Assembly (NCBI GenBank): GCA_021160885.1
Contig: JAGHBR010000069.1
Location: 1 to 16,220 of the forward strand
Reading direction: 5' to 3'
DNA: 16,220 nucleotides
DNA from: Caldisericaceae bacterium
GTDB lineage: Bacteria; Calditrichota; Calditrichia; Calditrichales; Calditrichaceae
The translations under genes and the position numbers were made by a program. Numbering within the stretch: position 1 is the first letter of the stretch; every line of letters begins with the position of its first letter. This document shows, one piece after another, positions 1 to 7,119 of this stretch. The notes under the pieces were generated by a model. That model was not told where the DNA came from. It saw only the letters and a list, made by a program, of their open reading frames with translations, and did not search any database.

Positions 1-60
1 GCTTGATTAAATTTAAAGTGAAAAATTTCATGTTTGATTTCAACGAATACGGATAAAGTT

Positions 61-70
61 AAGGTAGGAG
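61..70 (+). promoter_or_regulatory. ribosome binding site of nifJ
   Basis: A purine-rich stretch containing TAGGAG ends six bases before the ATG at 77 and fixes that start. The 60 bases upstream are AT-rich and contain no gene. I could not find a -35/-10 pair with acceptable spacing there, so the promoter may lie before the window. Confidence 0.7.
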
Positions 71-76
71 TTTTTT

Positions 77-3000
77 ATGAGTAAGAAAAAGATGGTCACT
101 ATAGATGGCAATCAAGCCGCCGCTTATGTGGCGCACAAAACGAATGAGGTTATTGCCATCTATCCGATTACGCCTTCTTCTCCAATGGGCGAGTGGGCTG
201 ATGAATGGTCTGCTCGGGAAATCAAAAATATTTGGGGTACCATACCTCGCGTAACAGAAATGCAGAGTGAAGGTGGCGCTTCCGGTGCAGTTCATGGCTC
301 TTTGCAAAGCGGTGCTTTAACTACCACCTTTACCGCTTCACAAGGTTTGCTTTTGATGATTCCGAATATGTACAAAATTGCCGGTGAATTGACCCCCACG
401 GTATTTCATGTTTCGGCCCGATCGCTTGCAGCTCAGGCGCTGTCTATTTTTGGCGATCATACTGACGTTATGTCCGTAAGGCAAACTGGCTTTGCTTTAA
501 TGCCTTCGGGCAATGTTCAGGAAGTGATGGATTTTGCTTTAATTGCACAGGCTTCCACATTGGAGTCACGTGTGCCGTTTCTGCACTTTTTTGATGGCTT
601 CCGCACATCTCACGAAATTTCTAAGGTGGAAGAATTAAGTGAAGATGTCATTCGCGCCATGATTGATGATGATCTGGTGCGCGCCCATCGCCAACGGGCT
701 CTCAATCCAGAGAAACCATTCATCCGCGGTACAGCACAAAACCCGGATGTTTATTTCCAGGGACGTGAAACGGTCAATCCTTACTATCAAAAAACGCCGG
801 AAATCGTTCAGAAAGTGATGGACAAATTCGCCAAGTTAACTGGCCGTCAATATCACCTGTTTGACTATGTCGGACATCCGGAAGCCGAACGCGTAATCAT
901 TCTCATGGGTTCGGGCGCCGAAGCCGCTCATGAAACAGCTGAGTATCTGGCCGCTCAGGGAGAAAAAGTTGGTATTATCAAAGTCCGTCTCTATCGTCCA
1001 TTCTCTATTAAACATCTGATTGATGCACTGCCTAAAACCGTTAAGGCCGTTGCAGTACTGGATCGCACAAAAGAAGCAGGCGCTACAGGTGAACCATTGT
1101 ACTTAGACGTGGTTGATTCTTTTGTAGAAGCTCAAACAGAAGGCTTTTTACCGTTCGATTTCCCGAAGGTGATCGGCGGACGCTATGGTTTGTCTTCCAA
1201 AGAATTTACGCCGGGTATGGTAAAAGCAGTGTTTGATGAATTGAAAAAAGACAAACCGAAAAATCATTTTACTATTGGCATCATTGACGATGTAACTAAC
1301 ACCAGTCTGTATTGGGATCGTTCCTTTTCTATCGAACCGGATGATGTTTTCCGCGGCATGTTTTATGGCCTGGGGGCTGATGGTACGGTTGGTGCCAACA
1401 AGAACTCCATCAAGATTATTGGCGAAGAAACAGACAACTACGCCCAGGGTTATTTTGTTTATGACTCCAAAAAATCTGGCGCCATGACCATTTCGCATTT
1501 GCGTTTTGGTAAAAAGCCGATTCGCTCAACCTACCTGGTCAATCGGGCTAATTTTATCGCGGTTCATCAATTTGTCTTTCTGGAAAAATACAATGTTCTG
1601 GAAAACGCTGTAGAAGGCGCTACATTTTTGCTAAATACGCCTTATCCCAAAGAAGAGGTCTGGGATCGTCTGCCGCGTGTCATCCAGGAAGAGATCATTA
1701 AAAAGAAACTGAAATTCTACGCCATTGATGCTTACAAAGTGGCTCGTGACACCGGCATGGGCGGACGTATTAACACCATCATGCAGACCTGTTTCTTTGC
1801 TATTTCTGGCGTTTTACCTAAAGATGAAGCCATTGTCAAAATTAAAGAAGCCATCAAAAAGACTTACGGCAAAAAGGGCGATCAGATTGTTCAGATGAAC
1901 TTTAACGCTGTTGACCAGACTCTGGCCCACCTTTATGAGGTTGAAGTCCCGGATAAGGTAACCAGCAATATTGAGCTGCAGCCGCCGGTTCCAGCAAATG
2001 CGCCTGATTTTGTCAAAGATGTTACCGCAACACTAATTGCTATGAAAGGCGATGAGTTGCCGGTAAGCAAAATGCCTATTGATGGTACCTTCCCCAGCGG
2101 CACAACTAAGTGGGAAAAACGCAACGTCGCCCTGGAAGTACCGGTCTGGGATCCAGACATTTGTATTCAATGTAACAAGTGTGTTGAAATTTGTCCACAC
2201 TCGGTTATCAGAGCCAAAGTTTACGATGGCGCCTTGTTAAAGGATGCGCCTGAAACTTTTAAAGCCACCAAAGCTCGTGGTAAAGGTTGGCCGGAAGGTT
2301 ACATGTACACCTTGCAGGTGGCGGTTGAAGATTGTACCGGTTGTGAATTGTGTGTGGAATTCTGTCCGGTTAAAGATAAACGAGAAGCGGGCAGAAAAGC
2401 TATTAACATGGCCCCGCAAATTCCGTTACGTGAAACCGAACGCAAAAACTGGGATTTCTTCCTCAACTTACCGGAATACGATCGCACTAAGCTACGTGTT
2501 GATACCGTTAAAGATTCCCAGTTTCTGGAACCATTATTTGAATTCTCCGGCGCCTGCCCGGGTTGCGGGGAAACGCCTTACATTAAACTGGCTACTCAGT
2601 TGTTTGGCGACCGCATGCTGATTGCTAATGCCACAGGTTGCTCTTCTATTTATGGCGGCAACTTGCCAACCACGCCCTACACTTTCAATAAAGAAGGACG
2701 TGGCCCGGCCTGGTCCAACTCCCTGTTTGAAGACAACGCTGAATTCGGTCTTGGTTTCCGTTTGGCGATTGACAAGCACAACGAACAGGCCAGGGAATTG
2801 GTCGAAAAACACAAAGACAAAATCGGCACCGATCTGGCCGATGCTATTTTAAATGCCAAACAGGTTGATGAAGCTGATATTCAGGAACAACGCCAGCGCG
2901 TTGAAGATCTTAAGAAAAAATTAGAACCTTTCAAAGATGATCCTGAAATCAAAAACCTATTGAGCTTGGCAGACTATCTGGTTAAGAAAAGTGTCTGGAT

Positions 3001-3652
3001 TATCGGTGGCGATGGTTGGGCTTATGACATTGGTTACGGCGGCCTGGATCATGTGCTGGCTTCCGGACGGAATGTGAACATTCTGGTGTTAGACACCGAA
3101 GTTTACTCCAATACCGGTGGTCAGATGTCAAAGGCAACACCATTAGGCGCTGTAGCCAAGTTTGCAGCAAGTGGTAAACCGTTGCCTAAAAAAGATCTGG
3201 CTTTACAGGCTTTGACATACGGCAATGTTTACGTGGCTCGTGTTGCCATAGGAGCTAATGACACACAAACCTTAAAAGCCTTCCTGGAAGCAGAGCGCTA
3301 CGACGGACCTTCGATCATCATTGCTTACAGTCATTGCATTGCGCATGGCTACAATTTAAAATACGGCGCACAGCAACAGAAGTTAGCTGTTGAAACCGGT
3401 GAATGGCCTCTGTTCCGTTATAATCCTGAACTGATTGCAGAAGGTAAAAGTCCATTGATTCTAGATTCCAAAGAACCGTCTAAGCCAGTTTCGGAATTCA
3501 TGAACAACGAAACTCGTTTCAAGATGGTACAGAAAATGAATCCAACTCTGGCCAAGAAATACTTGGAAGAGGCTCAGGAAATTGTTAATCGACACTGGAA
3601 ATTTTACAGCCATCTCTCCAAATTAAATTATTCATCAAATGGGCAGGAATAA
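77..3652 (+). CDS. nifJ: pyruvate:ferredoxin (flavodoxin) oxidoreductase, single-chain homodimeric type
   Basis: This enzyme decarboxylates pyruvate with coenzyme A to acetyl-CoA and CO2 in the cytoplasm and passes two electrons to ferredoxin or flavodoxin. It is central to anaerobic metabolism. At 1191 residues it has the full length of single-chain PFORs. The N-terminal pyruvate-site motif YPITPSSPM (Thr32) and Arg115 match Thr31 and Arg114 of the Desulfovibrio africanus enzyme. Two ferredoxin-type 4Fe-4S clusters are ligated by Cys696/699/702/706 and Cys753/756/759/763. The proximal cluster ligands are Cys827, Cys830, Cys855 and Cys1087. The thiamine diphosphate motif is GDGWAYDIG near 978-986, with Asn1012 as a metal ligand in VYSNTGGQ. 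All cofactor ligands are intact, so activity is expected. The DHOD-like gene follows after 81 bases on the same strand and is probably co-transcribed. Confidence 0.98.
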   Translation: MSKKKMVTIDGNQAAAYVAHKTNEVIAIYPITPSSPMGEWADEWSAREIKNIWGTIPRVTEMQSEGGASGAVHGSLQSGALTTTFTASQGLLLMIPNMYKIAGELTPTVFHVSARSLAAQALSIFGDHTDVMSVRQTGFALMPSGNVQEVMDFALIAQASTLESRVPFLHFFDGFRTSHEISKVEELSEDVIRAMIDDDLVRAHRQRALNPEKPFIRGTAQNPDVYFQGRETVNPYYQKTPEIVQKVMDKFAKLTGRQYHLFDYVGHPEAERVIILMGSGAEAAHETAEYLAAQGEKVGIIKVRLYRPFSIKHLIDALPKTVKAVAVLDRTKEAGATGEPLYLDVVDSFVEAQTEGFLPFDFPKVIGGRYGLSSKEFTPGMVKAVFDELKKDKPKNHFTIGIIDDVTNTSLYWDRSFSIEPDDVFRGMFYGLGADGTVGANKNSIKIIGEETDNYAQGYFVYDSKKSGAMTISHLRFGKKPIRSTYLVNRANFIAVHQFVFLEKYNVLENAVEGATFLLNTPYPKEEVWDRLPRVIQEEIIKKKLKFYAIDAYKVARDTGMGGRINTIMQTCFFAISGVLPKDEAIVKIKEAIKKTYGKKGDQIVQMNFNAVDQTLAHLYEVEVPDKVTSNIELQPPVPANAPDFVKDVTATLIAMKGDELPVSKMPIDGTFPSGTTKWEKRNVALEVPVWDPDICIQCNKCVEICPHSVIRAKVYDGALLKDAPETFKATKARGKGWPEGYMYTLQVAVEDCTGCELCVEFCPVKDKREAGRKAINMAPQIPLRETERKNWDFFLNLPEYDRTKLRVDTVKDSQFLEPLFEFSGACPGCGETPYIKLATQLFGDRMLIANATGCSSIYGGNLPTTPYTFNKEGRGPAWSNSLFEDNAEFGLGFRLAIDKHNEQARELVEKHKDKIGTDLADAILNAKQVDEADIQEQRQRVEDLKKKLEPFKDDPEIKNLLSLADYLVKKSVWIIGGDGWAYDIGYGGLDHVLASGRNVNILVLDTEVYSNTGGQMSKATPLGAVAKFAASGKPLPKKDLALQALTYGNVYVARVAIGANDTQTLKAFLEAERYDGPSIIIAYSHCIAHGYNLKYGAQQQKLAVETGEWPLFRYNPELIAEGKSPLILDSKEPSKPVSEFMNNETRFKMVQKMNPTLAKKYLEEAQEIVNRHWKFYSHLSKLNYSSNGQE

Positions 3653-3707
3653 ATCAACAGATAGTTATACGTAAGGTCGCCCGTTAAATTCGGGCAACCA
3701 GTTGATT
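3652..3707 (+). other. nested hairpin in the nifJ-DHOD-like spacer
   Basis: An outer inverted repeat, AATCAAC (3652-3658) and GTTGATT (3701-3707), encloses an inner hairpin GCCCG/CGGGC (3679-3683 and 3691-3695, loop TTAAATT). No T-tract follows, so it is not a standard terminator. It could stabilise the 3' end of the nifJ message, be an RNA-processing site, or be chance. Confidence 0.35.
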
Positions 3708-3733
3708 AAATTAAAATCTTAAGGAACAGATCG

Positions 3734-4726
3734 ATGGATTTAAAAACAGAATATTTAGGTCTGGAATTAAAAAATCCGGTTGTGTCCTCCGCTTCACCTC
3801 TTGCAGCCAATGTAGATACGGTTAAAAAAATGGAAGACAATGGCGCTGCTGCTGTGGTCATGTATTCACTGTTCGAAGAACAAATTGTTCATGAACAAAA
3901 GGAATTGGACACTTTTCTGACACAAGGAGCTGAAAGCTTTGCAGAAGCTATGAGTTATTTTCCGGAACCGGAAGAGTTTCACAACGCCCACGCAGAGGAA
4001 TACCTGGAACAGGTGAGCAAATTAAAAGAGGTAGTTGACATTCCGGTGATTGGTAGTTTGAATGGCGTTTCAACCGGTGGCTGGATGGACTATGCCAAAA
4101 AAATAGAAGAAGCCGGTGCGGATGCGCTGGAATTAAATATCTATTACATTCCCACCGATCCGAATATGACTTCTGACCAGGTTGAAAATATGTACATTGA
4201 GGATGTAAAACGAGTGAAAGAGATCGTTAACATTCCGGTGGCTGTTAAGGTTGGTACGTTTTTTACCGCTTTCGCCAACATGGCCAAACGTTTAATAGAA
4301 GCCGGCGCTGACGGTCTGGTTATTTTCAATCGATTTTATCAACCGGATATTGATATTGAATCCCTGGAGGTGGTACACGATCTGGAATTCAGTACTTCTT
4401 ACGAATTGCGTTTGCCTTTGCGCTGGTTGGCGATTCTTTACGGTCACATGAATGCCAGCCTGGCTGCTACAACCGGCATTCACACAGCAGAAGATGTGCT
4501 GAAAGCCGTGATGGCTGGTGCAGATGTCACCATGATCGCTTCCGCCCTGTTCCAAAAAGGCGTTAAGCACATTGCGCGCATTTTAAACGATATCAAATAC
4601 TGGATGGAAGCTCATGAATATGAGTCCATTGAACAGATGAAGGGCAGTATGAGTATGAAATCTCTGGCTGAGCCGGCTGCTTACATGCGGGCCAACTACA
4701 TGAAGACATTACAAAGCATCATCTAA
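3734..4726 (+). CDS. dihydroorotate dehydrogenase-like TIM-barrel flavoprotein with altered active site
   Basis: The 330-residue protein has the class 1 DHOD fold. The N-terminal strand LGLELKNPVVSSASPL and the repeated barrel segments DIPVIGSLNG (102-111), AGADALELN (127-135), IPVAVKV (167-173) and ADVTMIASAL (263-272) are typical. Lys172 and Asn199 sit where flavin- and substrate-binding Lys and Asn occur in the family. After ELN135, true class 1 enzymes read SCPN with the catalytic cysteine, but here the sequence is IYYIPTDPN, so Tyr138 occupies the Cys position. It is therefore unlikely to be the pyrimidine-pathway enzyme. Proteins of this kind are often annotated next to nifJ, suggesting a link to PFOR or electron transfer, but the substrate is unknown. 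AAGGA at 3721-3725 supports the start, and a terminator follows. Confidence 0.88.
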   Translation: MDLKTEYLGLELKNPVVSSASPLAANVDTVKKMEDNGAAAVVMYSLFEEQIVHEQKELDTFLTQGAESFAEAMSYFPEPEEFHNAHAEEYLEQVSKLKEVVDIPVIGSLNGVSTGGWMDYAKKIEEAGADALELNIYYIPTDPNMTSDQVENMYIEDVKRVKEIVNIPVAVKVGTFFTAFANMAKRLIEAGADGLVIFNRFYQPDIDIESLEVVHDLEFSTSYELRLPLRWLAILYGHMNASLAATTGIHTAEDVLKAVMAGADVTMIASALFQKGVKHIARILNDIKYWMEAHEYESIEQMKGSMSMKSLAEPAAYMRANYMKTLQSII

Positions 4727-4733
4727 TCACATT

Positions 4734-4761
4734 AAAAGCCAGGCCAAGCCCGGGCTTTTTT
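4734..4761 (+). terminator. intrinsic terminator after the nifJ/DHOD-like unit
   Basis: The stem AAAAGCC (4734-4740) pairs with GGCTTTT (4753-4759) and runs into a six-T tract (4756-4761). The loop contains GCCCGGGC (4748-4755), itself a palindrome that offers an alternative shorter hairpin. It lies eight bases after the DHOD-like stop codon. Confidence 0.8.
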
Positions 4762-4771
4762 AATTGTAATT

Positions 4772-5467
4772 ATGAAAAAAATTCTAATTTTAAAGGCCGG
4801 TTCTTCTTTCCCTGAGTTAAAAACCCAAAAAGGTGATTTTGAAGATTGGATTGTAGCCGCTTCAGGAAAATCTTCCAAACATTTCCAAGTACTGCCCATT
4901 GATCAGTTAAATTCCTTAACTTTGGATTACAAATCCTTTGCTGCCGTTTTAATAACCGGTTCCCATGACAATATTACCGACAACCCTCCTTACTTACAAA
5001 AAACTTACCCCTTTTTGAAAAACTTACGTGAACAACAGACCCCGGTTTTAGGTATTTGTTTTGGGCATCAATTACTGGCCGCTGCCTTCGGCGGTAAAGT
5101 GACGAATCTGAAGAATGGGCCGGAGTTTGGAGCAGTAAGGATTAAAAAAACACCCCGAGCACAAAATGATCGTTTGTTTGTTTTTCTGCCTCAGGAATTT
5201 TGGGCTTTCATGTCTCATCAGCAAACGGTGCAAAAACTACCTCCAAAAGCCATTAAGCTGGCCTCAAGTCCTAAAGATCAGCATGCTGCGTTTTATTTGG
5301 AGCCTAATATCTGGGGCGTACAGTTTCATCCTGAATTCGACCAGCAAATCATGGCTTTTTACCTGAAAAATCATTTTGAAATTGGTGACAAAGAGGCTAA
5401 AAACTTGTTGCTTCCCTGCCCACAGGCATCGGCTGTAATTCCACAATTTCTGGAAAAAGTTTTGTAA
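4772..5467 (+). CDS. stand-alone class I glutamine amidotransferase (GMP synthase GATase-like)
   Basis: A 231-residue cytoplasmic protein made only of a class I (triad) glutaminase domain, which hydrolyses glutamine to glutamate and ammonia. The nucleophile elbow is GICFGHQ with Cys96, and the His-Glu pair is in VQFHPEF (His186, Glu188). ITGSHDNITDN (61-71) is the oxyanion-side loop, also typical of GuaA-like stand-alone amidotransferases. No synthase or ATP-pyrophosphatase domain is attached and no partner is next door. Proteins of this type are often annotated as GMP synthase-like without a proven substrate; some hydrolyse gamma-glutamyl compounds. There is no Shine-Dalgarno before the ATG, and the upstream terminator ends about ten bases before it. 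Confidence 0.9.
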   Translation: MKKILILKAGSSFPELKTQKGDFEDWIVAASGKSSKHFQVLPIDQLNSLTLDYKSFAAVLITGSHDNITDNPPYLQKTYPFLKNLREQQTPVLGICFGHQLLAAAFGGKVTNLKNGPEFGAVRIKKTPRAQNDRLFVFLPQEFWAFMSHQQTVQKLPPKAIKLASSPKDQHAAFYLEPNIWGVQFHPEFDQQIMAFYLKNHFEIGDKEAKNLLLPCPQASAVIPQFLEKVL

Positions 5468-5610
5468 GCTTCTCTTCAGGCAACGAGTTTCTGAATCAGA
5501 GCCTTCGCACTCAGCGAACATTCCCAATTGATTGGACTACTCCAAAGCACAGTCGCCATACAAATTTTTCTAACGAACCCTAAAATTCTCAATGACCTTC
5601 TTTAGGAAAA

Positions 5611-5640
5611 TTGACATTCTAATTTATTTTTCATTATCTT
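5611..5640 (+). promoter_or_regulatory. sigma70-type promoter for the DUF1028-TPR gene
   Basis: A perfect TTGACA (5611-5616) is followed after 18 bases by TATCTT (5635-5640). An alternative -10 is TTATCT, with 17-base spacing. Initiation would fall near 5647, giving a leader of about 35 bases with GGAGGAG just before the ATG at 5681. The stretch 5468-5610 before it shows no gene and no clear terminator for the amidotransferase, only a weak CCTAAA/TTTAGG repeat near 5579-5607. Confidence 0.55.
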
Positions 5641-5680
5641 GAATTCGTAAAAGATGGAACAAGCAACTTTTGGAGGAGCA

Positions 5681-6673
5681 ATGAACAAAACGATGTTTTT
5701 AGTCAGCCTGATGCTGGCCGCCACATTTTCAATACTTTGGGGCCAATCCATTAATGATGAACCTTTTACGCACACTTTTTCCATTGTGGCCATCGACGAG
5801 CAGAATGGTGAAATGGGCGTGGCCGTACAATCACACTGGTTTTCAGTCGGTTCCATTGTCGCCTGGGCACAGCCAGGTGTAGGCGTAGTAGCAACCCAAT
5901 CCCTGGTTAATGTTTCCTTTGGCCCACGCGGATTGGAGTTACTGAAGGCGGGGAAAACACCCCGGGAAGCGTTAGACGAATTACTTGGTAAAGACGAAGG
6001 AGCAGACTTCCGACAGTTGGCTTTGTTGGACGTAAAAGGACGCGTGGCCACCCACACTGGTAAAAAGTGTATTGCTGAAGCCGGCCACATCAGTGGTGAT
6101 GGGTTTTCGGTTCAGGCCAACATGATGTTAAACGACAAAGTTGTGCCTGCCATGGCTGAGGCCTTTAAAAACAGTAGCGGGCCTTTAGCCGAAAGACTGG
6201 TAGCCGCATTGAAAGCTGCTCAGGCTGCAGGTGGCGACATTCGCGGTCAACAATCGGCGGCTATTAAAATTGTGAAAATTAAATCCAGCGGTAAACCCTG
6301 GCAGGATGTGATCATGGATTTACGCGTGGAAGATCACCCTCAGGCCGTAGCCGAGATTGAACGACTGGTAAAAGTGTTTCGCGCTTACGAGCACATGAAC
6401 AAAGGCGATTTGGCCATTGAAAAAGGAGATGTACAGGGCGCCTTACGCGAATATGGCACTGCAGAAAAAATGTTTCCGGATAATGAAGAGATGAAGTACT
6501 GGCACGCCGTCTCGCTGGCTAATGTGGGAGAAATAAAAGCCTCATTGCCACTGTTTAAAGAAGTCTTTGAAAAAGAACCAAATTACCTTGAATTGACCAA
6601 ACGAATCGTAAAGAATGGATTACTAAAAGTTAATCAGCAGCAATTAGATCAAATCATCAACAATACCCGTTGA
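5681..6673 (+). CDS. secreted DUF1028 protein with C-terminal TPR-like helices
   Basis: I place the start at 5681 rather than the in-frame ATG at 5654. GGAGGAG (5672-5678) stands three bases before it, and the protein then opens with a clean signal peptide (basic MNK, hydrophobic core to about residue 19, likely cleavage after WGQ near 22). Residues 32-200 form a DUF1028 domain, recognisable from HTFSIVAID, GVAVQSHWFSVG, VATQSLVNVSFGPRGL and the GGDIRGQQSAA region. DUF1028 resembles Ntn-hydrolases, but its activity is not established. Residues 236-315 contain TPR-like helical pairs (GDLAIEKGDVQGALREYGTA, then VSLANVGEIKASLPLFKEVF), suggesting a protein-binding tail. The product is probably periplasmic. 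It stands alone, with its own promoter and terminator. Confidence 0.88.
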   Translation: MNKTMFLVSLMLAATFSILWGQSINDEPFTHTFSIVAIDEQNGEMGVAVQSHWFSVGSIVAWAQPGVGVVATQSLVNVSFGPRGLELLKAGKTPREALDELLGKDEGADFRQLALLDVKGRVATHTGKKCIAEAGHISGDGFSVQANMMLNDKVVPAMAEAFKNSSGPLAERLVAALKAAQAAGGDIRGQQSAAIKIVKIKSSGKPWQDVIMDLRVEDHPQAVAEIERLVKVFRAYEHMNKGDLAIEKGDVQGALREYGTAEKMFPDNEEMKYWHAVSLANVGEIKASLPLFKEVFEKEPNYLELTKRIVKNGLLKVNQQQLDQIINNTR

Positions 6674-6702
6674 TCCTCTGATTAATGGAGGGTCATTTTT
6701 TT
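6671..6702 (+). terminator. intrinsic terminator of the DUF1028-TPR gene
   Basis: TGATCCTC (6671-6678, including the stop codon) pairs with GAGGGTCA (6688-6695) with one G-U pair. The loop is nine bases and seven T residues follow (6696-6702). Confidence 0.8.
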
Positions 6703-6745
6703 AAACAACTGATTTGAAAACTATTAAAATTTTACAAAAAGTGTA

Positions 6746-6786
6746 AGAAGCCAGCAATTCCATGAGTAATTGTTGGTTTCTTTTTT
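6746..6786 (+). terminator. second, stronger intrinsic terminator
   Basis: A 14-bp stem (6746-6759 with 6768-6781, two G-U wobbles on the plus-strand RNA) has an eight-base loop CCATGAGT and ends in a six-T tract (6781-6786). The wobble bases favour action on the plus strand. No gene separates it from the terminator at 6671-6702, so it acts as a backup or is left from a lost gene. Confidence 0.75.
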
Positions 6787-6855
6787 GATTTAAAATCATC
6801 CGGGCAAAACTAAAAATTTTAAACACAGTAAAGCATTAGCCGCATGAAAAATATT

Positions 6856-6989
6856 TGAAACCTTTGAAAAAATCATTAAGAATGTCATTCCCGCGCAAGC
6901 GGGAATCTCTAAGCTATTGTAAATATTAGATTCCGCATCAAGTGCGGAATGACAGGTTTGGAGAATCGCCGATATTTTCAAAGGTTTCA
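6856..6989. repeat. nested palindromic repeat element (REP/MITE-like, about 134 bp)
   Basis: Outer arms TGAAACCTTTGAAAA (6856-6870) and its exact reverse complement (6975-6989) bracket the element. Inside, TGTCATTCC (6883-6891) and GGAATGACA (6946-6954) form second-level inverted ends. Between and overlapping these lie two perfect 8-bp hairpins: ATTCCCGC-GCAA-GCGGGAAT (6887-6906, a GNRA-type loop) and ATTCCGCA-TCAAG-TGCGGAAT (6930-6950). The GTCATTCCCGC core belongs to a widely dispersed bacterial intergenic repeat, which when mistranslated gives peptides ending in IPACAGMT. The first hairpin also fits the Neisseria dRS3 pattern ATTCCC-N8-GGGAAT. No transposase is nearby. Confidence 0.8.
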
Positions 6990-7057
6990 TTTTTTAATAA
7001 CGCCGCCAATGGCCAGTCTAAGAAAAGGATTGGTTAGGGAGCTTTAGCTTAGATCCC

Positions 7058-7103
7058 AAAAAATCTGTGCATTGGTTTAAATTGTCAAAGACAATTTTTG
7101 CAC
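7058..7103 (-). terminator. likely terminator of the minus-strand operon
   Basis: Read on the minus strand, GTGCA (7103-7099) pairs with TGCAC (7071-7067) around a perfect inner stem AAATTGTC/GACAATTT (7097-7090 with 7086-7079). Six U residues (7063-7058) follow three bases later. The stem is AT-rich and carries an uneven internal loop, so this is a moderate call. It lies just beyond the dUTPase stop, where a terminator is expected. Confidence 0.45.
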
Positions 7104-7119
7104 TGGGCATTTTTTATTT

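Larger units (their letters stand above)
6703..7119. other. convergent intergenic region without genes
   Basis: This gap of about 420 bases separates the plus-strand DUF1028 gene from the end of the minus-strand operon. It holds the second plus-strand terminator, the nested palindromic repeat and a likely minus-strand terminator. I found no plausible coding region. The one open frame of useful length, on the minus strand at 6796-6990, is a translation of the repeat. Confidence 0.75.

Noticed and set aside
1..76. Promoter upstream of nifJ
   Set aside because: TTGATT and GATAAA are present but only about 12 bases apart, which does not fit a sigma70 promoter.
1148..1498. 116-codon open frame opposite nifJ
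   Set aside because: It lies wholly inside a long conserved gene on the other strand, has no recognisable domain, and its composition follows from nifJ codon use.
2244..2621. 125-codon open frame in another frame of nifJ, overlapping the ferredoxin-domain region
   Set aside because: It is out of frame with the clearly conserved cluster-binding sequence and makes no family-like protein.
5654..5680. In-frame upstream ATG for the DUF1028-TPR gene
   Set aside because: No ribosome binding site precedes it, and it would add nine residues in front of a good signal peptide; GGAGGAG supports the ATG at 5681.
6796..6990. Open frame of 64 codons on the minus strand
   Set aside because: It encodes CHSALDAESN and EIPACAGMT, the well-known false peptides from the GTCATTCC palindromic repeat; it has no Shine-Dalgarno and lies across the nested palindrome.
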